Positions 1-8,122 of a DNA stretch of 41,562 nucleotides are shown piece after piece. How positions within the stretch are numbered: the stretch's first letter is position 1; every line of letters begins with the position of its first letter. The position numbers were made by a program, and so were the translations under genes. This DNA comes from a bacterium UBP14_UBA6098 (GTDB lineage Bacteria > UBP14 > UBA6098), in NCBI GenBank assembly GCA_002428525.1, contig DIWU01000006.1:1-41562 (forward strand). Reading direction: 5' to 3'. The notes beneath the pieces were generated by a model. It searched no databases and had not been told where the DNA came from. It saw nothing but the letters and a program-made list of their open reading frames with translations.

Positions 1-653
1 GAATTGATGATGAGGGCTATCGAGAGATTTTAGGGGTTTATGTTGCCGATTCGGAAAGCGAGAGCAGTTGGGGCGAGATGTTCGAGGAGCTTAAGATGCG
101 TGGGCTATCGGGAGTGCAACTCATTGTGAGCGACCAACATAGCGGCCTGATGAACGCGATTCGCCGCTATTTCGACGGCGCAGTTTGGCAGAGATGCGCG
201 GTGCATTATGTGCGTAATTTCACTAGCAAGCTCAAACCAAATCAAGCGAGTAAGTTTCTCCCGATGGTCAAGAGGATTTGGGAAGAAGAGAGTGTCGAGG
301 AGGCGCGCAGTATGGCTTCCGAGTTGATTGCAAAGCTTCATCAAGTCCGCCCCGATGTCGCCGCGTGGCTCGATGAGACAATCGAGGAAACGTTTTCGAT
401 ATATGCATTTCCGGCGAGTCATCGTAGAAAGCTAAAAAGCACGAACATGCTCGAACGGGTGAACCAAGAGCTAAAGCGCAGGACGCGCGTAGTCAGAATT
501 TTTCCGAATGTCCGAGCTTGTCTTCGAATGTGCGGAACGCTATGCATGGAGTATTCCGAGGAGTGGTCAACCGGAAAACGCTATTTAACAATGGAAAACC
601 GAGCAAAACCCGAAATCGAAACTGAACCTAAAACGAATTTACAGAAAATTTAG
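1..653 (+). CDS. IS256-family (Mutator-type) transposase, C-terminal part, 5' end outside window
   Basis: The reading frame is open from base 3, so the gene begins left of the window. The visible ~217 residues carry family landmarks: REILG near the edge, ESESSW, then LIVSDQHSGL with the second catalytic Asp, WQRCAVHYVRN, and NMLERVNQELKRR with the catalytic Glu, followed by RVVRIFPN. This is the DDE catalytic core and tail of an IS256-type transposase, which moves its own element by cut-and-paste or copy-out. I see no internal stop in the visible part. The stop codon lies in the probable right terminal repeat, as is usual for the family. Whether the 5' half is intact cannot be seen. Confidence 0.93.
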   Translation, partial: IDDEGYREILGVYVADSESESSWGEMFEELKMRGLSGVQLIVSDQHSGLMNAIRRYFDGAVWQRCAVHYVRNFTSKLKPNQASKFLPMVKRIWEEESVEEARSMASELIAKLHQVRPDVAAWLDETIEETFSIYAFPASHRRKLKSTNMLERVNQELKRRTRVVRIFPNVRACLRMCGTLCMEYSEEWSTGKRYLTMENRAKPEIETEPKTNLQKI

Positions 654-667
654 GACTTGACTTTCGG
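1..667 (+). mobile_element. IS256-family insertion sequence, right end
   Basis: The right boundary is placed where the sequence switches from the transposase tail (ACAGAAAATTTAGGACTTGA around 641-660) to a minus-strand hsdM start. The boundary is inferred from where hsdM homology stops, so it is good to a few bases only. The left terminal repeat and target duplication are outside the window. Confidence 0.65.
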
Positions 668-743
668 AAGCGTCCATGCCGCCGCGAAGCTGGTCGCACG
701 CCTGCCAGATAGAGCTATAGAGCTGGGACTTCTTTATGGCCAT
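668..743 (-). pseudogene. hsdM: 5' remnant of hsdM (type I R-M methyltransferase subunit), cut off at the IS256 end
   Basis: Reading leftwards from the ATG at 741-743, the first ~26 codons give MAIKKSQLYSSIWQACDQLR, then GGMDAS. This is the highly characteristic N-terminus of the HsdM adenine methyltransferase of type I restriction-modification systems. A GGAGA ribosome site lies just upstream (minus strand). Directly after GGMDAS, where HsdM normally continues, the sequence becomes the end of the IS256 element and soon hits a stop. The rest of hsdM (and hsdS/hsdR) may lie beyond the IS to the left, or be lost. The fragment is too short to function. Confidence 0.85.
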
Positions 744-774
744 GTATCTCCAATCGAACAAATAGTTAGATATC

Positions 775-803
775 AAGATAATAAGACCTGACGATTTTGG
801 CAA
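775..803 (-). promoter_or_regulatory. possible sigma70-type promoter of the broken hsdM
   Basis: On the minus strand TTGCCA and TATCTT are separated by 17 bases and lie ~30-60 bases upstream of the hsdM start. The -10 matches only 4 of 6 consensus bases, so this is a weak prediction. Confidence 0.3.
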
Positions 804-1121
804 TAACTATAAAGTTCGCGATTATTATTAAAACAATTTTCACGCGGAAAGGCTTATTGTTCTATGTCTCGAGTCATACTGGCGAAAAAATATGAAAAAA
901 ATATGAACTTTTTTCGGAAATCCACTGAAAAAAGTGGGCACGAACTGCTCATTCTATCAATTGCCGCAAAAGCATACTAATAAAGACTTTGCGCCCAGCA
1001 TACTTAAAGCAAAGCGTATGATTAACAATAGTTAACGCAATTATCATACAACACATAATTGTGTAAGTCCTTTTATATCAACACAACATACACGCGTTAA
1101 GACTCTTGAAATAAAAACCCT

Positions 1122-1145
1122 TGGTGGAAGACAAAAATTTCACCA
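1122..1145 (+). promoter_or_regulatory. short hairpin abutting the Shine-Dalgarno of the xis-like gene
   Basis: TGGTGGAA (1122-1129) can pair with TTTCACCA (1138-1145) around an 8-base loop, with one G.U pair. The strong AGGAGG follows directly. The placement suggests a translational control element, but function is inference. Confidence 0.3.
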
Positions 1146-1155
1146 GGAGGACAAA

Positions 1156-1381
1156 ATGTTCCAAAACAATGAATTACTCCCCAATTGCCTTATGACAGGC
1201 AAAGAACTGCAAAAGTATTTTGGGGTATCGTTAAAAACAGTCAAACGATGGATGGCAAAAGAAAGGGATTCTATTTCCAGTTACGATGGTTGGTAGGTCG
1301 ATGCGCTTCAGGTATGCATCAGTTGTTAAATTCTTCGAATTCCATGAATATTCGAATATGAATCGAAAAGGACGTTGGTAG
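1156..1381 (+). pseudogene. excisionase-like helix-turn-helix gene with a one-base frameshift
   Basis: An ATG with a textbook AGGAGG 5-7 bases upstream opens a frame containing MTGKELQKYFGVSLKTVKRW, a MerR/excisionase-type winged helix-turn-helix. The frame stops at 1294-1296. The expected rest of the domain (VGRSMRFRYASVVKFFEF, then HEY, ending at TAG 1379-1381) is in the +1 frame. Dropping one T from the TTT at 1274-1276 restores a continuous ~74-residue protein. Such small HTH proteins direct excision by tyrosine integrases, and one lies next door on the opposite strand. The shift may be a real mutation, an assembly error, or less likely recoding. Its job is inferred from fold and position. 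Confidence 0.75.
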
Positions 1382-1443
1382 GACACTCCAGCCGCTTCTT
1401 ATAACAAATAAGATCGTTTTACCGATAGGTAGCACCACATTGA

Positions 1444-2532
1444 CTATAACGCCAATGGGTTCTGTCCTTTTAGAGACTTATGTATTAAAAATCTAGCTTT
1501 AATATGCGATTCTGCGAGGTGAAGGTATATCATCGTAGTTTCGATATCTGAGTGTCCCATGTATTCCTGTAATGTTCTGATTGGCACATTTTTCATAGCA
1601 AGATGAGAAGCAAAAGTGTGTCTTAAGGTATGGACGCCTATAATGCCGGAAAGACCTGCTCGCTTTCCTGCACGCCGAAAAGACTGGTATAGTTTTCCAC
1701 CGGCTAATGCATCACCAGATTTTGTTCTAAAGACATTGCCAGTTTTTTGACCATGGAAGTAAAAATTCGTATAGAACTGCTCGATTGCATCCTTTGCTTG
1801 TGGATGAAGCGGGATTTCTCTGTATTTATCACCTTTACCATTAATGACTTTTACTTTTTTGTTTTTAAAATCCACATCGTCCCACATAAGATTAGAAACT
1901 TCATTGAGTCTAAGGCCGGTATATAGTATAAAAACAGCTATTAATCTATTGTGTGGGGCTGTTTTTTCAAGTTCACCAAGGAATATGTTGATCTCTTCTG
2001 ATGTAAGAAAACGTGGAGGTTCCTTTTGGGATTCCTTCAACTTGGGTGTCTTTTTTACTGGATTACTTAAAGTTGCACCTATGTCCACAGCATACTCGAA
2101 TATCTGATGAAAAAGGTTTAATTCGTCGTTGACAGTCGCATTTGCAAGTCCCGCGTCTTTTCTATATGAGATGTAATCTTCAATCTCTTCACGGGTTACT
2201 TTTTCGACTAGTAATCCTTTACCATTGAAGAAATTTTCCAAGTGTTTGATAATTCCAATGTAGCGGTCAGCGGTTCTAACTTTGTGCCTCGTAGTCACAC
2301 TTTTTGCGAATTCTTTGAATAAATCCTCCAGTCCCATGGATTTTCGCACATACTTCCCGTAGTAGAGTTCAGCTTCCTTTTTTTTTCTGTCTTCTTCTGC
2401 TAAAGTTTTCTGGGTAAATGTGGTTGTTCTCTGAATTCTTTTGCCATCTTCATACCAACTTAAATAATAAATTCCGCTCTTCCGTTTATAAACTCTGACA
2501 CCACCAGTGCCTTTTCTACTTTTTGTTGCCAT
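1444..2532 (-). CDS. tyrosine recombinase / integrase next to tRNA-Leu
   Basis: Phage-type integrase of 362 residues. I use the internal ATG at 2530-2532 because GGAGAA precedes it; a longer reading from 2565 adds 11 residues without a comparable site. An N-terminal arm-binding region (GGVRVYKRKSGIYYLSWYED) is followed by a SAM-like core-binding domain (~residues 60-150). The catalytic domain has the first Arg in YTGLRLNEVSNLMWDD, then HTLRHTFASHLA and GHSDIETTMIYLHL with the nucleophilic Tyr, so the R-H-R-H-Y set is complete. The gene start lies ~95 bases from the 3' end of the tRNA-Leu gene and reads away from it, the usual layout of a tRNA-integrated island. Confidence 0.93.
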   Translation of the reverse strand: MATKSRKGTGGVRVYKRKSGIYYLSWYEDGKRIQRTTTFTQKTLAEEDRKKKEAELYYGKYVRKSMGLEDLFKEFAKSVTTRHKVRTADRYIGIIKHLENFFNGKGLLVEKVTREEIEDYISYRKDAGLANATVNDELNLFHQIFEYAVDIGATLSNPVKKTPKLKESQKEPPRFLTSEEINIFLGELEKTAPHNRLIAVFILYTGLRLNEVSNLMWDDVDFKNKKVKVINGKGDKYREIPLHPQAKDAIEQFYTNFYFHGQKTGNVFRTKSGDALAGGKLYQSFRRAGKRAGLSGIIGVHTLRHTFASHLAMKNVPIRTLQEYMGHSDIETTMIYLHLAESHIKARFLIHKSLKGQNPLAL

Positions 2533-2625
2533 ATTTTCTCCTGTGTTAATATAGTTACAACACATTCTGCTCCTATTTATATAATAAGAAAAATCAATGA
2601 CTTACGCCATTGATTTCTGAGCTTT

Positions 2626-2709
2626 TGCCGAAGGGGGGACTTGAACCCCCACATCCTTAAGGATACTAGACCCTGAACCTAGCGCGTCTGCCAATTCCGC
2701 CACTTCGGC
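2626..2709 (-). tRNA. tRNA-Leu (anticodon CAG)
   Basis: The minus strand folds as a class II tRNA. The acceptor stem GCCGAAG pairs with CTTCGGC, and the discriminator is A. The D-arm starts GCGGAATTGGCAGAC. Anticodon stem CTAGG/TCTAG encloses loop TTCAGGG, giving anticodon CAG (codon CUG). A long variable arm (ATCCTTAAGGAT) and T-arm GGGGGTTCAAGTCCCCC follow. CCA is not encoded. The 3' end faces the integrase gene, so it is probably the attachment site of the island. Confidence 0.96.
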
Positions 2710-2763
2710 ATATTTCGACGAAATTATATAATTCCAAGCCCGTGCTGTCAAGTTGAAAAAGAC

Positions 2764-3246
2764 TCAACCCGTGCGAAGCCTGTCGATAATGCGGCCGATA
2801 AGCATCGAAACCGCCTCGTTGATGGCTTGACTTTCGTTTTTTGAGGATTCGTCGATTGGATATGTCGAAAAACCCTCGAAGGTCATATCCCAGAAGGCCT
2901 GTTCCGAGCCGGACTTGGCGAAACGCGCCCTCGCGCGGACAGTGACACGATAATCGAGCGGTTCCTCCCCCTCGGTGTAGGTGTAGGCCTCGATTTTGAA
3001 ATAGCTCACCTCGCCGCTAAGTTGCGAATGAGCGCTTTCGCGCCCTGCGAGTTTCAACAGCGAGCTTGAACTAAGCTCCCCAATCAATCCCTCCGTGACC
3101 GAGGTTGACAGCTCGAAGCGGTCGGTTTCGTTCGTGAAGGCCTCGACGAAAACGCTCTCGATGTCCGGATAAGGCCGCAAGGTAAAGCTATACCAGCATC
3201 CGCAGAACAGCAGGAAACAAGACGCTATCGCTATTAAAACCTTCAT
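2764..3246 (-). CDS. LptE-like LPS-assembly lipoprotein
   Basis: 160-residue exported lipoprotein candidate. I start at the ATG that overlaps the hutI stop codon (ATGA); a longer reading from 3432 lies entirely inside hutI and is a shadow. Residues 1-17 (MKVLIAIASCFLLFCGC) form a signal with a lipobox-like FCGC. YSFTLRPYPDIESVFVEAFTNET follows in two steps: a Tyr-Ser-Phe start, then a strand leading to an N-E-T turn. This is the pattern of LptE-family proteins in the Bacteroidetes-like lineage, which plug the LptD barrel during LPS export. Identity is low in this family, so the assignment rests on layout. The 4-base overlap implies translational coupling with hutI, an odd pairing. Confidence 0.62.
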   Translation of the reverse strand: MKVLIAIASCFLLFCGCWYSFTLRPYPDIESVFVEAFTNETDRFELSTSVTEGLIGELSSSSLLKLAGRESAHSQLSGEVSYFKIEAYTYTEGEEPLDYRVTVRARARFAKSGSEQAFWDMTFEGFSTYPIDESSKNESQAINEAVSMLIGRIIDRLRTG

Positions 3247-4511
3247 TTTCGTAGCGCAATTCGGCCGTTTTTGACAACTGTGTTCATCAGGTTGACACCG
3301 TAAAAATACGGCACCTGCCGATAATCGGGAACATCCCAGATAGTGAGGTCCGCCTGTTTGCCCGGGGAAATCGAGCCGATCTTGTCGCCAAGGCCTACTG
3401 CGAAGGCCGCGTTGATCGTCGCGGCAGACCAAACCTCCTCGGGAGTCATGCGCATCGAGGCGCAGGCGAGGCTCATAATGAGCGGCAGATTGGTCGTGGG
3501 AGAGCTACCCGGGTTGAAATCGGTTGCAAGGGCGACTATCGCCCCGGCCTCTATCAAATCGCGCGCGGGGGCAAATTTGCCCTTGTTGAGGAACATCGAG
3601 GTCCCCGGAAGAAGCGTCGCGACCGTGTTTGAATTGGCGATCCTCTCGATACCGAGCTGTGAGACCTCGACCATATGGTCGATACTCACAGCGCCGAGTT
3701 CGACACCGAGCTCGGTGCCGCCCATCGGTTCGATCTCGTCGGCGTGGAGCTTGATTCCGAGGTCGAACTCCTTCGCGCGCTCGCAAATCCTTCTTGTCTG
3801 ATCGAGGCTAAAAACCCCCGCTTCGCAGAAGACATCGCAGAATTTCGCGAGCTCGCTTTCGGCGATTTTAGGGATCATCTCGTCACAAAGAACTGCGATA
3901 TAGTCATCCTCCCCCCCACCGCGAAACTCCTCGGGGAATTCGTGAGCGCCGAGAAAGGTCGGGACGAGGTCGATTTTCTCGGTTTGCCCGAGATACTTGA
4001 TCGCTTGAAGCATGGCCATCTCGGATTCGAGGCTCAGGCCGTAGCCCGATTTCGCCTCGGCGGTGGTTGTGCCCGACCCGAGCATCCACGCCAGATAACG
4101 GCTCGCGTCGGAGGCCATCTGCTCGCGCGAGGCCGATCTGGTTCTCCTTGCGGTATTTAAAATCCCTCCTCCGGCCGCGGCGATCTCCATATAGGATTTC
4201 CCGCGAATACGCATAGCGAATTCGGCCTCGCGAGTGCCGGAGAAAACCGGGTGTGTATGCGAATCGACCAGCCCCGGCGTGACGAGCTTCCCCTTGGCGT
4301 CGATGATCTTGGTTTCGCCGTCGATCTCGAGCTCGGACAGGAGGTCGTGCGTTTCGCCGTATGCGACGATATCGTTGCCGGAAATCGCGACGGCGCCCTT
4401 TTCGACGATGCCTATCTCGTTCATTTTATGGCCGTGTAGCGGAACCCTTCCGCCGAAATCGTCGAAAGTCAGTAGCTGTTCGGCGCCCACGATCAGGGTG
4501 TTTATTTTCAT
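3243..4511 (-). CDS. hutI: imidazolonepropionase
   Basis: Opens the imidazolone ring of 4-imidazolone-5-propanoate to N-formimino-L-glutamate, the third step of histidine degradation. At 422 residues it has family length. Landmarks of this amidohydrolase are visible: metal ligands in DSHTHPVFSGTREAEFAMR, the substrate loop AAAGGGILNTARRTR, EAKSGYGL, PTFLGAHEFPEEF, KLHADEIEPMGGTELG, SIDHM, and ATDFNPGSSPTTNLP. GGAGGT precedes the ATG. The other hut genes (hutH, hutU, formimidoylglutamate enzymes) are not in the window, so the pathway must be completed elsewhere or the enzyme works alone. Confidence 0.95.
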   Translation of the reverse strand: MKINTLIVGAEQLLTFDDFGGRVPLHGHKMNEIGIVEKGAVAISGNDIVAYGETHDLLSELEIDGETKIIDAKGKLVTPGLVDSHTHPVFSGTREAEFAMRIRGKSYMEIAAAGGGILNTARRTRSASREQMASDASRYLAWMLGSGTTTAEAKSGYGLSLESEMAMLQAIKYLGQTEKIDLVPTFLGAHEFPEEFRGGGEDDYIAVLCDEMIPKIAESELAKFCDVFCEAGVFSLDQTRRICERAKEFDLGIKLHADEIEPMGGTELGVELGAVSIDHMVEVSQLGIERIANSNTVATLLPGTSMFLNKGKFAPARDLIEAGAIVALATDFNPGSSPTTNLPLIMSLACASMRMTPEEVWSAATINAAFAVGLGDKIGSISPGKQADLTIWDVPDYRQVPYFYGVNLMNTVVKNGRIALRK

Positions 4512-4579
4512 CGCAAACCTCCATGCAAAATGCGATCTTTATGAATGATAATCGCAAATCGCGCTCTGTCAAGCTCCGG

Positions 4580-6001
4580 CTATTCGCAGGAACACTCGAC
4601 GACTACGAGAACTGTAGCTCGAAGGTCTATAAAATCGCATATCGGGCCGCAAGTGATCTGGTCGAAGTAGTTGTAGTTGATCCAAAGCTCTTCGAGTCTC
4701 GGCAATTCGATTAGCGGTTCAAGATCGATTTCTCGGAGATAATTCGCGCCGATATGGAGTTTTCTCAGTTCCGTGCAATCTTCGAGCGCTTCGAGCGAGA
4801 TCTCTTCAAAAAGGTTTCTGCTCATATATAATTCGCGCAGATCGCTACAAGCGGATAGAGGGGAAAGGTCTATCCGCATTAGGCCGTTCACCCAAAAACT
4901 CAAGACTTGAAGCTGAACGAGATTTTCAATTGGGGCTAAGTCTATATTAGTCAATGAATTATATCCGAGGTCTATCTCGACGAGGCTTATACAAGAGGCA
5001 ATTCCCTCGAGGTCGATACCGCCCAAAGAGTTCCCTGAAAGGAGCAGTCTTTCGAGGCGCGTGTGCATTGAAAGGCCGGAGAGGTCGATTGTCGCGATTT
5101 GGTTGTCCCGAAGGTCAAGCTCGACAAGTTTATTCGAGTTGGCGAGGTAATTTGTATTTATCGTGGTGAAATTATTGTTTTTGAGATATAAGTATTTCAA
5201 CTCCGTGCAACCGGCCAAACCCGAGAAGAGCGCGGAGGAAAGGCTGTTATTCTCGAGCCTGAGGTCGCTTAACTTCGGGCAGGTGGCGATTGGGTGCAAG
5301 TTTATGGTATTTAATCGGTTATTTGATATATTCAACACCTCGAAGCTCGAAAGATCGGCCATCGGGGAAAGGTCGATAGAGCCGATCGTATTGTTTTCGA
5401 GGCTGAGCAACTCGAGAGACCTGAAGCCCTGAAGCGGTTGAAGGTTCAAAGAGCTAAGCTCGTTATCGTTGAGGTAAAGCCATTTGAGAGTATTGCTGTA
5501 GGCCTCGATTCCCGAAAGGCAATTCGGATCGGAGAGGCCCATCGAGTTGAGATATAGCCCGAGAACACAGCCCGACTCGCTTCTATAGACCCGATCCGAG
5601 GGAATAGTGAGGCCGTTTAGGATTACCGGAGCGGAAGAATCGCATAAAGCCGAGCTAATGATAATATCCACCTCGGTAGATTCACACTCGGCCGCGAGAC
5701 ACCCCTGCGCTCGAACTCTATATGCCCCCGGACTGTAATTCGATACCGAATAACTTGCGACATAAGGCTTTGTGCTGTCAACAACCGTTACATTGCCGAA
5801 ACTGAACTCGACGAAATCGATATTGGTGTCCGCCTCGACAACCGCTTTAAACATCTCGAAAACCGTGTCGCTCTCCCACGGCCGACTGAAATATAAATCG
5901 AAGGCTTTAGTGGGAATATCGACCGGATCGCTCGGTTTCTTGGAACAGCCGGCAATCAAACAAGCGAACGCAACAAAAAAAATCACCATTATTCGACTCA
6001 A
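4580..6001 (-). CDS. leucine-rich-repeat lipoprotein
   Basis: 473 residues. The start is a TTG (read as Met, MSRIMVIFF) with AGGAGAA a few bases upstream; the ATG four codons later is an alternative. A hydrophobic signal ends in LIAGC, a good lipobox, so the protein is probably lipid-anchored. After ~125 residues of a beta-rich region come about a dozen LRR units of ~22-25 residues, for example LVELDLRDNQIATIDLSGL and LVEIDLGYNSLTNIDLAPI. The last unit is followed by a Cys-containing cap (ITCGPICDF and VVECSCE). Such proteins usually bind other proteins at the cell surface; the ligand is unknown. It sits alone between hutI and serA. Confidence 0.85.
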   Translation of the reverse strand: MSRIMVIFFVAFACLIAGCSKKPSDPVDIPTKAFDLYFSRPWESDTVFEMFKAVVEADTNIDFVEFSFGNVTVVDSTKPYVASYSVSNYSPGAYRVRAQGCLAAECESTEVDIIISSALCDSSAPVILNGLTIPSDRVYRSESGCVLGLYLNSMGLSDPNCLSGIEAYSNTLKWLYLNDNELSSLNLQPLQGFRSLELLSLENNTIGSIDLSPMADLSSFEVLNISNNRLNTINLHPIATCPKLSDLRLENNSLSSALFSGLAGCTELKYLYLKNNNFTTINTNYLANSNKLVELDLRDNQIATIDLSGLSMHTRLERLLLSGNSLGGIDLEGIASCISLVEIDLGYNSLTNIDLAPIENLVQLQVLSFWVNGLMRIDLSPLSACSDLRELYMSRNLFEEISLEALEDCTELRKLHIGANYLREIDLEPLIELPRLEELWINYNYFDQITCGPICDFIDLRATVLVVVECSCE

Positions 6002-6030
6002 CGAATTCTCCTATCCATAATTAGTCCGAA

Positions 6031-6066
6031 GAAAAAAAGATATAAAGAGGGGGCTTTCGCCCCCTC
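6031..6066 (-). terminator. rho-independent terminator after serA
   Basis: GAGGGGGC - TTTC - GCCCCCTC is an 8-bp GC stem with a tetraloop at 6047-6066. On the minus strand it is followed by TTTATATCTTTTTTTC. A second small hairpin (GGCTGAA/TTCAGCC, 6082-6097) overlaps the serA stop codon. Confidence 0.85.
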
Positions 6067-6091
6067 GGTTTCAGATTATCGGGCTGAAGTT

Positions 6092-6991
6092 TCAGCCGAA
6101 GTATTCGGAGAGAACCTTGATGACCTCCGCGCCGACGCGCTCTTGGGACTCCACACTCGAAGCGCCCAAGTGCGGAGTGCAACAGACATTCGGATGGTCG
6201 ATTAACGCCTGATTGTCCGTCGGCTCTTTGGCCCAGACATCGATTCCGGCACCGGCGATCGTTCCGGCCTTCAGCGCTTCGAGTAGCGCGGCCTCATCGA
6301 CGACACCGCCGCGGGCGGCGTTAACGAGATACGCTTTCGGTTTCATCAGTTTCAACTGTTCCGCGCCGATGACGAAGCCATCGGCCTTTGGAATATGCAG
6401 GCTGACGAAGTCCGACTTGGCCAATAATTTATCGATACAGCAAACCATCTCGACAAAGTCGAGCGGCGATTTCTCGACGAACTTGTCCCAAGCGATAACG
6501 GTCATGCCCAAAGCATGCGCCTTCTTCGCCAGCGACTGGCCGATTCTGCCGATCCCGATGATGCCGAGCGTCTTTCCGGCAAGCTCGATGCCCTCGTATT
6601 CCTTCTTGTTCCATTCGCCCTTGCGCATTGTCACATTGGCCTTGTGGATATGCCGCGCGAGCGAGAACATCATGCCGAGCGCGAGCTCCGCGACGCCGTC
6701 GCTGGAGGCGGCCGGCGTGTTGCGGACATCGATCCCCTTCGAGCGGGCGTATTCGTGGTCGATATTGTCGATTCCGACGCCGCCGCGGATTATCACGCGG
6801 AGGTTCTTCGCCGCGTCGATCGCAACCGCGCGAACCTGGGTCGCACTGCGGATAACAACCCCCTCATAGGGGCCGATCGTTTTCGCGAGGCCCTCGGGGG
6901 TTTGGCCGGTCATGACATCACAACCCCAACGGGAATTGATCTCGTCGATCGAGGCCTGATCCATTTTGTCGCAGATCATTATCTTAGCCAT
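6092..6991 (-). CDS. serA: D-3-phosphoglycerate dehydrogenase, short form
   Basis: NAD-dependent 2-hydroxyacid dehydrogenase of 299 residues. It probably oxidises 3-phosphoglycerate to 3-phosphohydroxypyruvate, the first step of serine synthesis. The nucleotide-binding motif GIIGIGRIG is at residues 143-151. The catalytic Arg is in NAARGGVVDEAALL, the Glu in GAGIDVWAKEP, and the His in CTPHLGASSVES. It lacks the C-terminal ACT domain, so feedback inhibition by serine through ACT is not expected. It lies 36 bases downstream of the class V aminotransferase on the same strand, which supports the serine pathway over other 2-hydroxyacid substrates. Confidence 0.88.
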   Translation of the reverse strand: MAKIMICDKMDQASIDEINSRWGCDVMTGQTPEGLAKTIGPYEGVVIRSATQVRAVAIDAAKNLRVIIRGGVGIDNIDHEYARSKGIDVRNTPAASSDGVAELALGMMFSLARHIHKANVTMRKGEWNKKEYEGIELAGKTLGIIGIGRIGQSLAKKAHALGMTVIAWDKFVEKSPLDFVEMVCCIDKLLAKSDFVSLHIPKADGFVIGAEQLKLMKPKAYLVNAARGGVVDEAALLEALKAGTIAGAGIDVWAKEPTDNQALIDHPNVCCTPHLGASSVESQERVGAEVIKVLSEYFG

Positions 6992-7027
6992 ATTTATCTC
7001 CTTGTAATTCAGTTAGTTAGGCAAAGC

Positions 7028-8122
7028 CTACTTGTAGCCGAGGATATCGTCGATGTCGGCCAACAGCTCCGCGAGGTCCTTCTCATAGATATCGCCCATA
7101 TGTGAAATCCTGAAGGTGGCGTCCTTGATCTTGCCGTAGCCGTTCGAGATAGTCTTCCCGCGCTTTCCGAGGGCGGAATTGAGGTCGGCGACATTGATCT
7201 CCTTGTTGTTTTTAATACAGGTCAGCCCCTGCGAATAGAAGCCCTTCTCGGGGAACAGCTCGAAACCGCGGGAAAGCGCCCAGTTTCTGACCATATCGGC
7301 CTGACGGGCGTGGCGCGCCCAACGGTTATCAAGCCCTTCCTTATCGAGGATGCGCGTGCACATCACATTGAGGGCGTTGATCAGGCTGATTACCGGCGTC
7401 GAGGGGGTTTGGTTCTTCTCGTTGTATTTGACATACTCGAGGAGATCGAAATAATATCCGCGGTGCGGGACTTCCTTAGCGCGCTCGATCGCGCGCTCGC
7501 TCATCGCGGCGACTGCCAGCCCCGGGGGAAGGCTCCACGCCTTCTGCACTCCGGCGAGGACGAAATCGATGCCCCAATCGTCGGTGTGAATAGGAACCGC
7601 CATCATCGCGCTGACCGCGTCGATGGCCATCAGGACGCCGGCGTCCTTGTATTTGTTGACGACGGCCTGAATCTCCTTGGCCGGGTTCATTACACCGGTG
7701 GAGGTCTCATTCATGACGAGCAGGATGAGGTCGATCTCGCCGGCTTGTTTTTTAAGGATATCGTCGATCATCTCGGGGTGGATTCCCTTGCCCCATTCGA
7801 CCTTCAGCTCGATAACCTCTTTGTTGTTCGCCTTGGCGATCCCCGCCCAACGGTCGGAAAAGGCGCCGCACATACATGCGAGAACCTTTTTGCCCGGGCG
7901 AACGAAATTCAGCACCGCGGCCTCCATAAGGCCGGTGGAGCTACTTGTCGAGAGGATGATCTGATTCTTGGTGTAGAGACACTGTTGAACCTTTGGGGTT
8001 GTTTCACCTTGAAGCGCGGCGTAGTCTTTGCTACGATGGCCGATCATGGGCATGGCCATTGCCTCGAGGATGTCGGGTAAAACTTCAGTTGGTCCGGGAA
8101 TAAAGAGTTTTTTGTGGGACAT
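7028..8122 (-). CDS. class V aminotransferase (phosphoserine / serine-glyoxylate type)
   Basis: 364-residue PLP enzyme that starts KKLFIPGPTEVLP. The PLP aldimine Lys is K194 in AGVQKAWSLPPGLA, preceded by the cofactor Asp in AIDAVSAM. This subgroup includes alanine-glyoxylate, serine-glyoxylate and archaeal/Thermotoga-type phosphoserine aminotransferases. Being first in an operon with serA, the likely role is converting phosphohydroxypyruvate and glutamate to phosphoserine, in place of classical SerC. Sequence alone cannot exclude alanine-glyoxylate activity. GGAGG precedes the ATG. The AT-rich upstream region (8123-8210) should hold the promoter, but I see no clear pair of hexamers. Confidence 0.85.
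   Translation of the reverse strand: MSHKKLFIPGPTEVLPDILEAMAMPMIGHRSKDYAALQGETTPKVQQCLYTKNQIILSTSSSTGLMEAAVLNFVRPGKKVLACMCGAFSDRWAGIAKANNKEVIELKVEWGKGIHPEMIDDILKKQAGEIDLILLVMNETSTGVMNPAKEIQAVVNKYKDAGVLMAIDAVSAMMAVPIHTDDWGIDFVLAGVQKAWSLPPGLAVAAMSERAIERAKEVPHRGYYFDLLEYVKYNEKNQTPSTPVISLINALNVMCTRILDKEGLDNRWARHARQADMVRNWALSRGFELFPEKGFYSQGLTCIKNNKEINVADLNSALGKRGKTISNGYGKIKDATFRISHMGDIYEKDLAELLADIDDILGYK

Larger units (their letters stand above)
744..1155. other. AT-rich non-coding stretch between hsdM remnant and xis-like gene
   Basis: No convincing gene. It holds a 9-bp inverted repeat (ACTTTTTTC at 907-915 and GAAAAAAGT at 927-935) and a palindrome-like site ACACA-TAAT-TGTGT at 1051-1064 that could be an operator for the excisionase-like gene. 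Both hsdM (leftward) and the xis-like gene (rightward) would be expressed from here. Confidence 0.5.
1..2626. mobile_element. right part of a tRNA-Leu-integrated genomic island
   Basis: Integrase, xis-like gene, broken type I R-M start and an IS lie on one side of the tRNA-Leu 3' end. The whole region is visibly more AT-rich than the genes beyond the tRNA. No second copy of the tRNA 3' end occurs in the window, so the far attachment site must be to the left. The extent is inference. Confidence 0.55.

Noticed and set aside
2580..2625. Second attachment-site copy of the tRNA-Leu 3' end
   Set aside because: I looked for repeats of the tRNA 3' end in 1-2600 and found none; the other att site must be outside the window.
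3247..3432. N-terminal extension of the LptE-like protein
   Set aside because: It lies wholly inside hutI in another frame, and the internal start has a signal peptide and an ATGA overlap with hutI.
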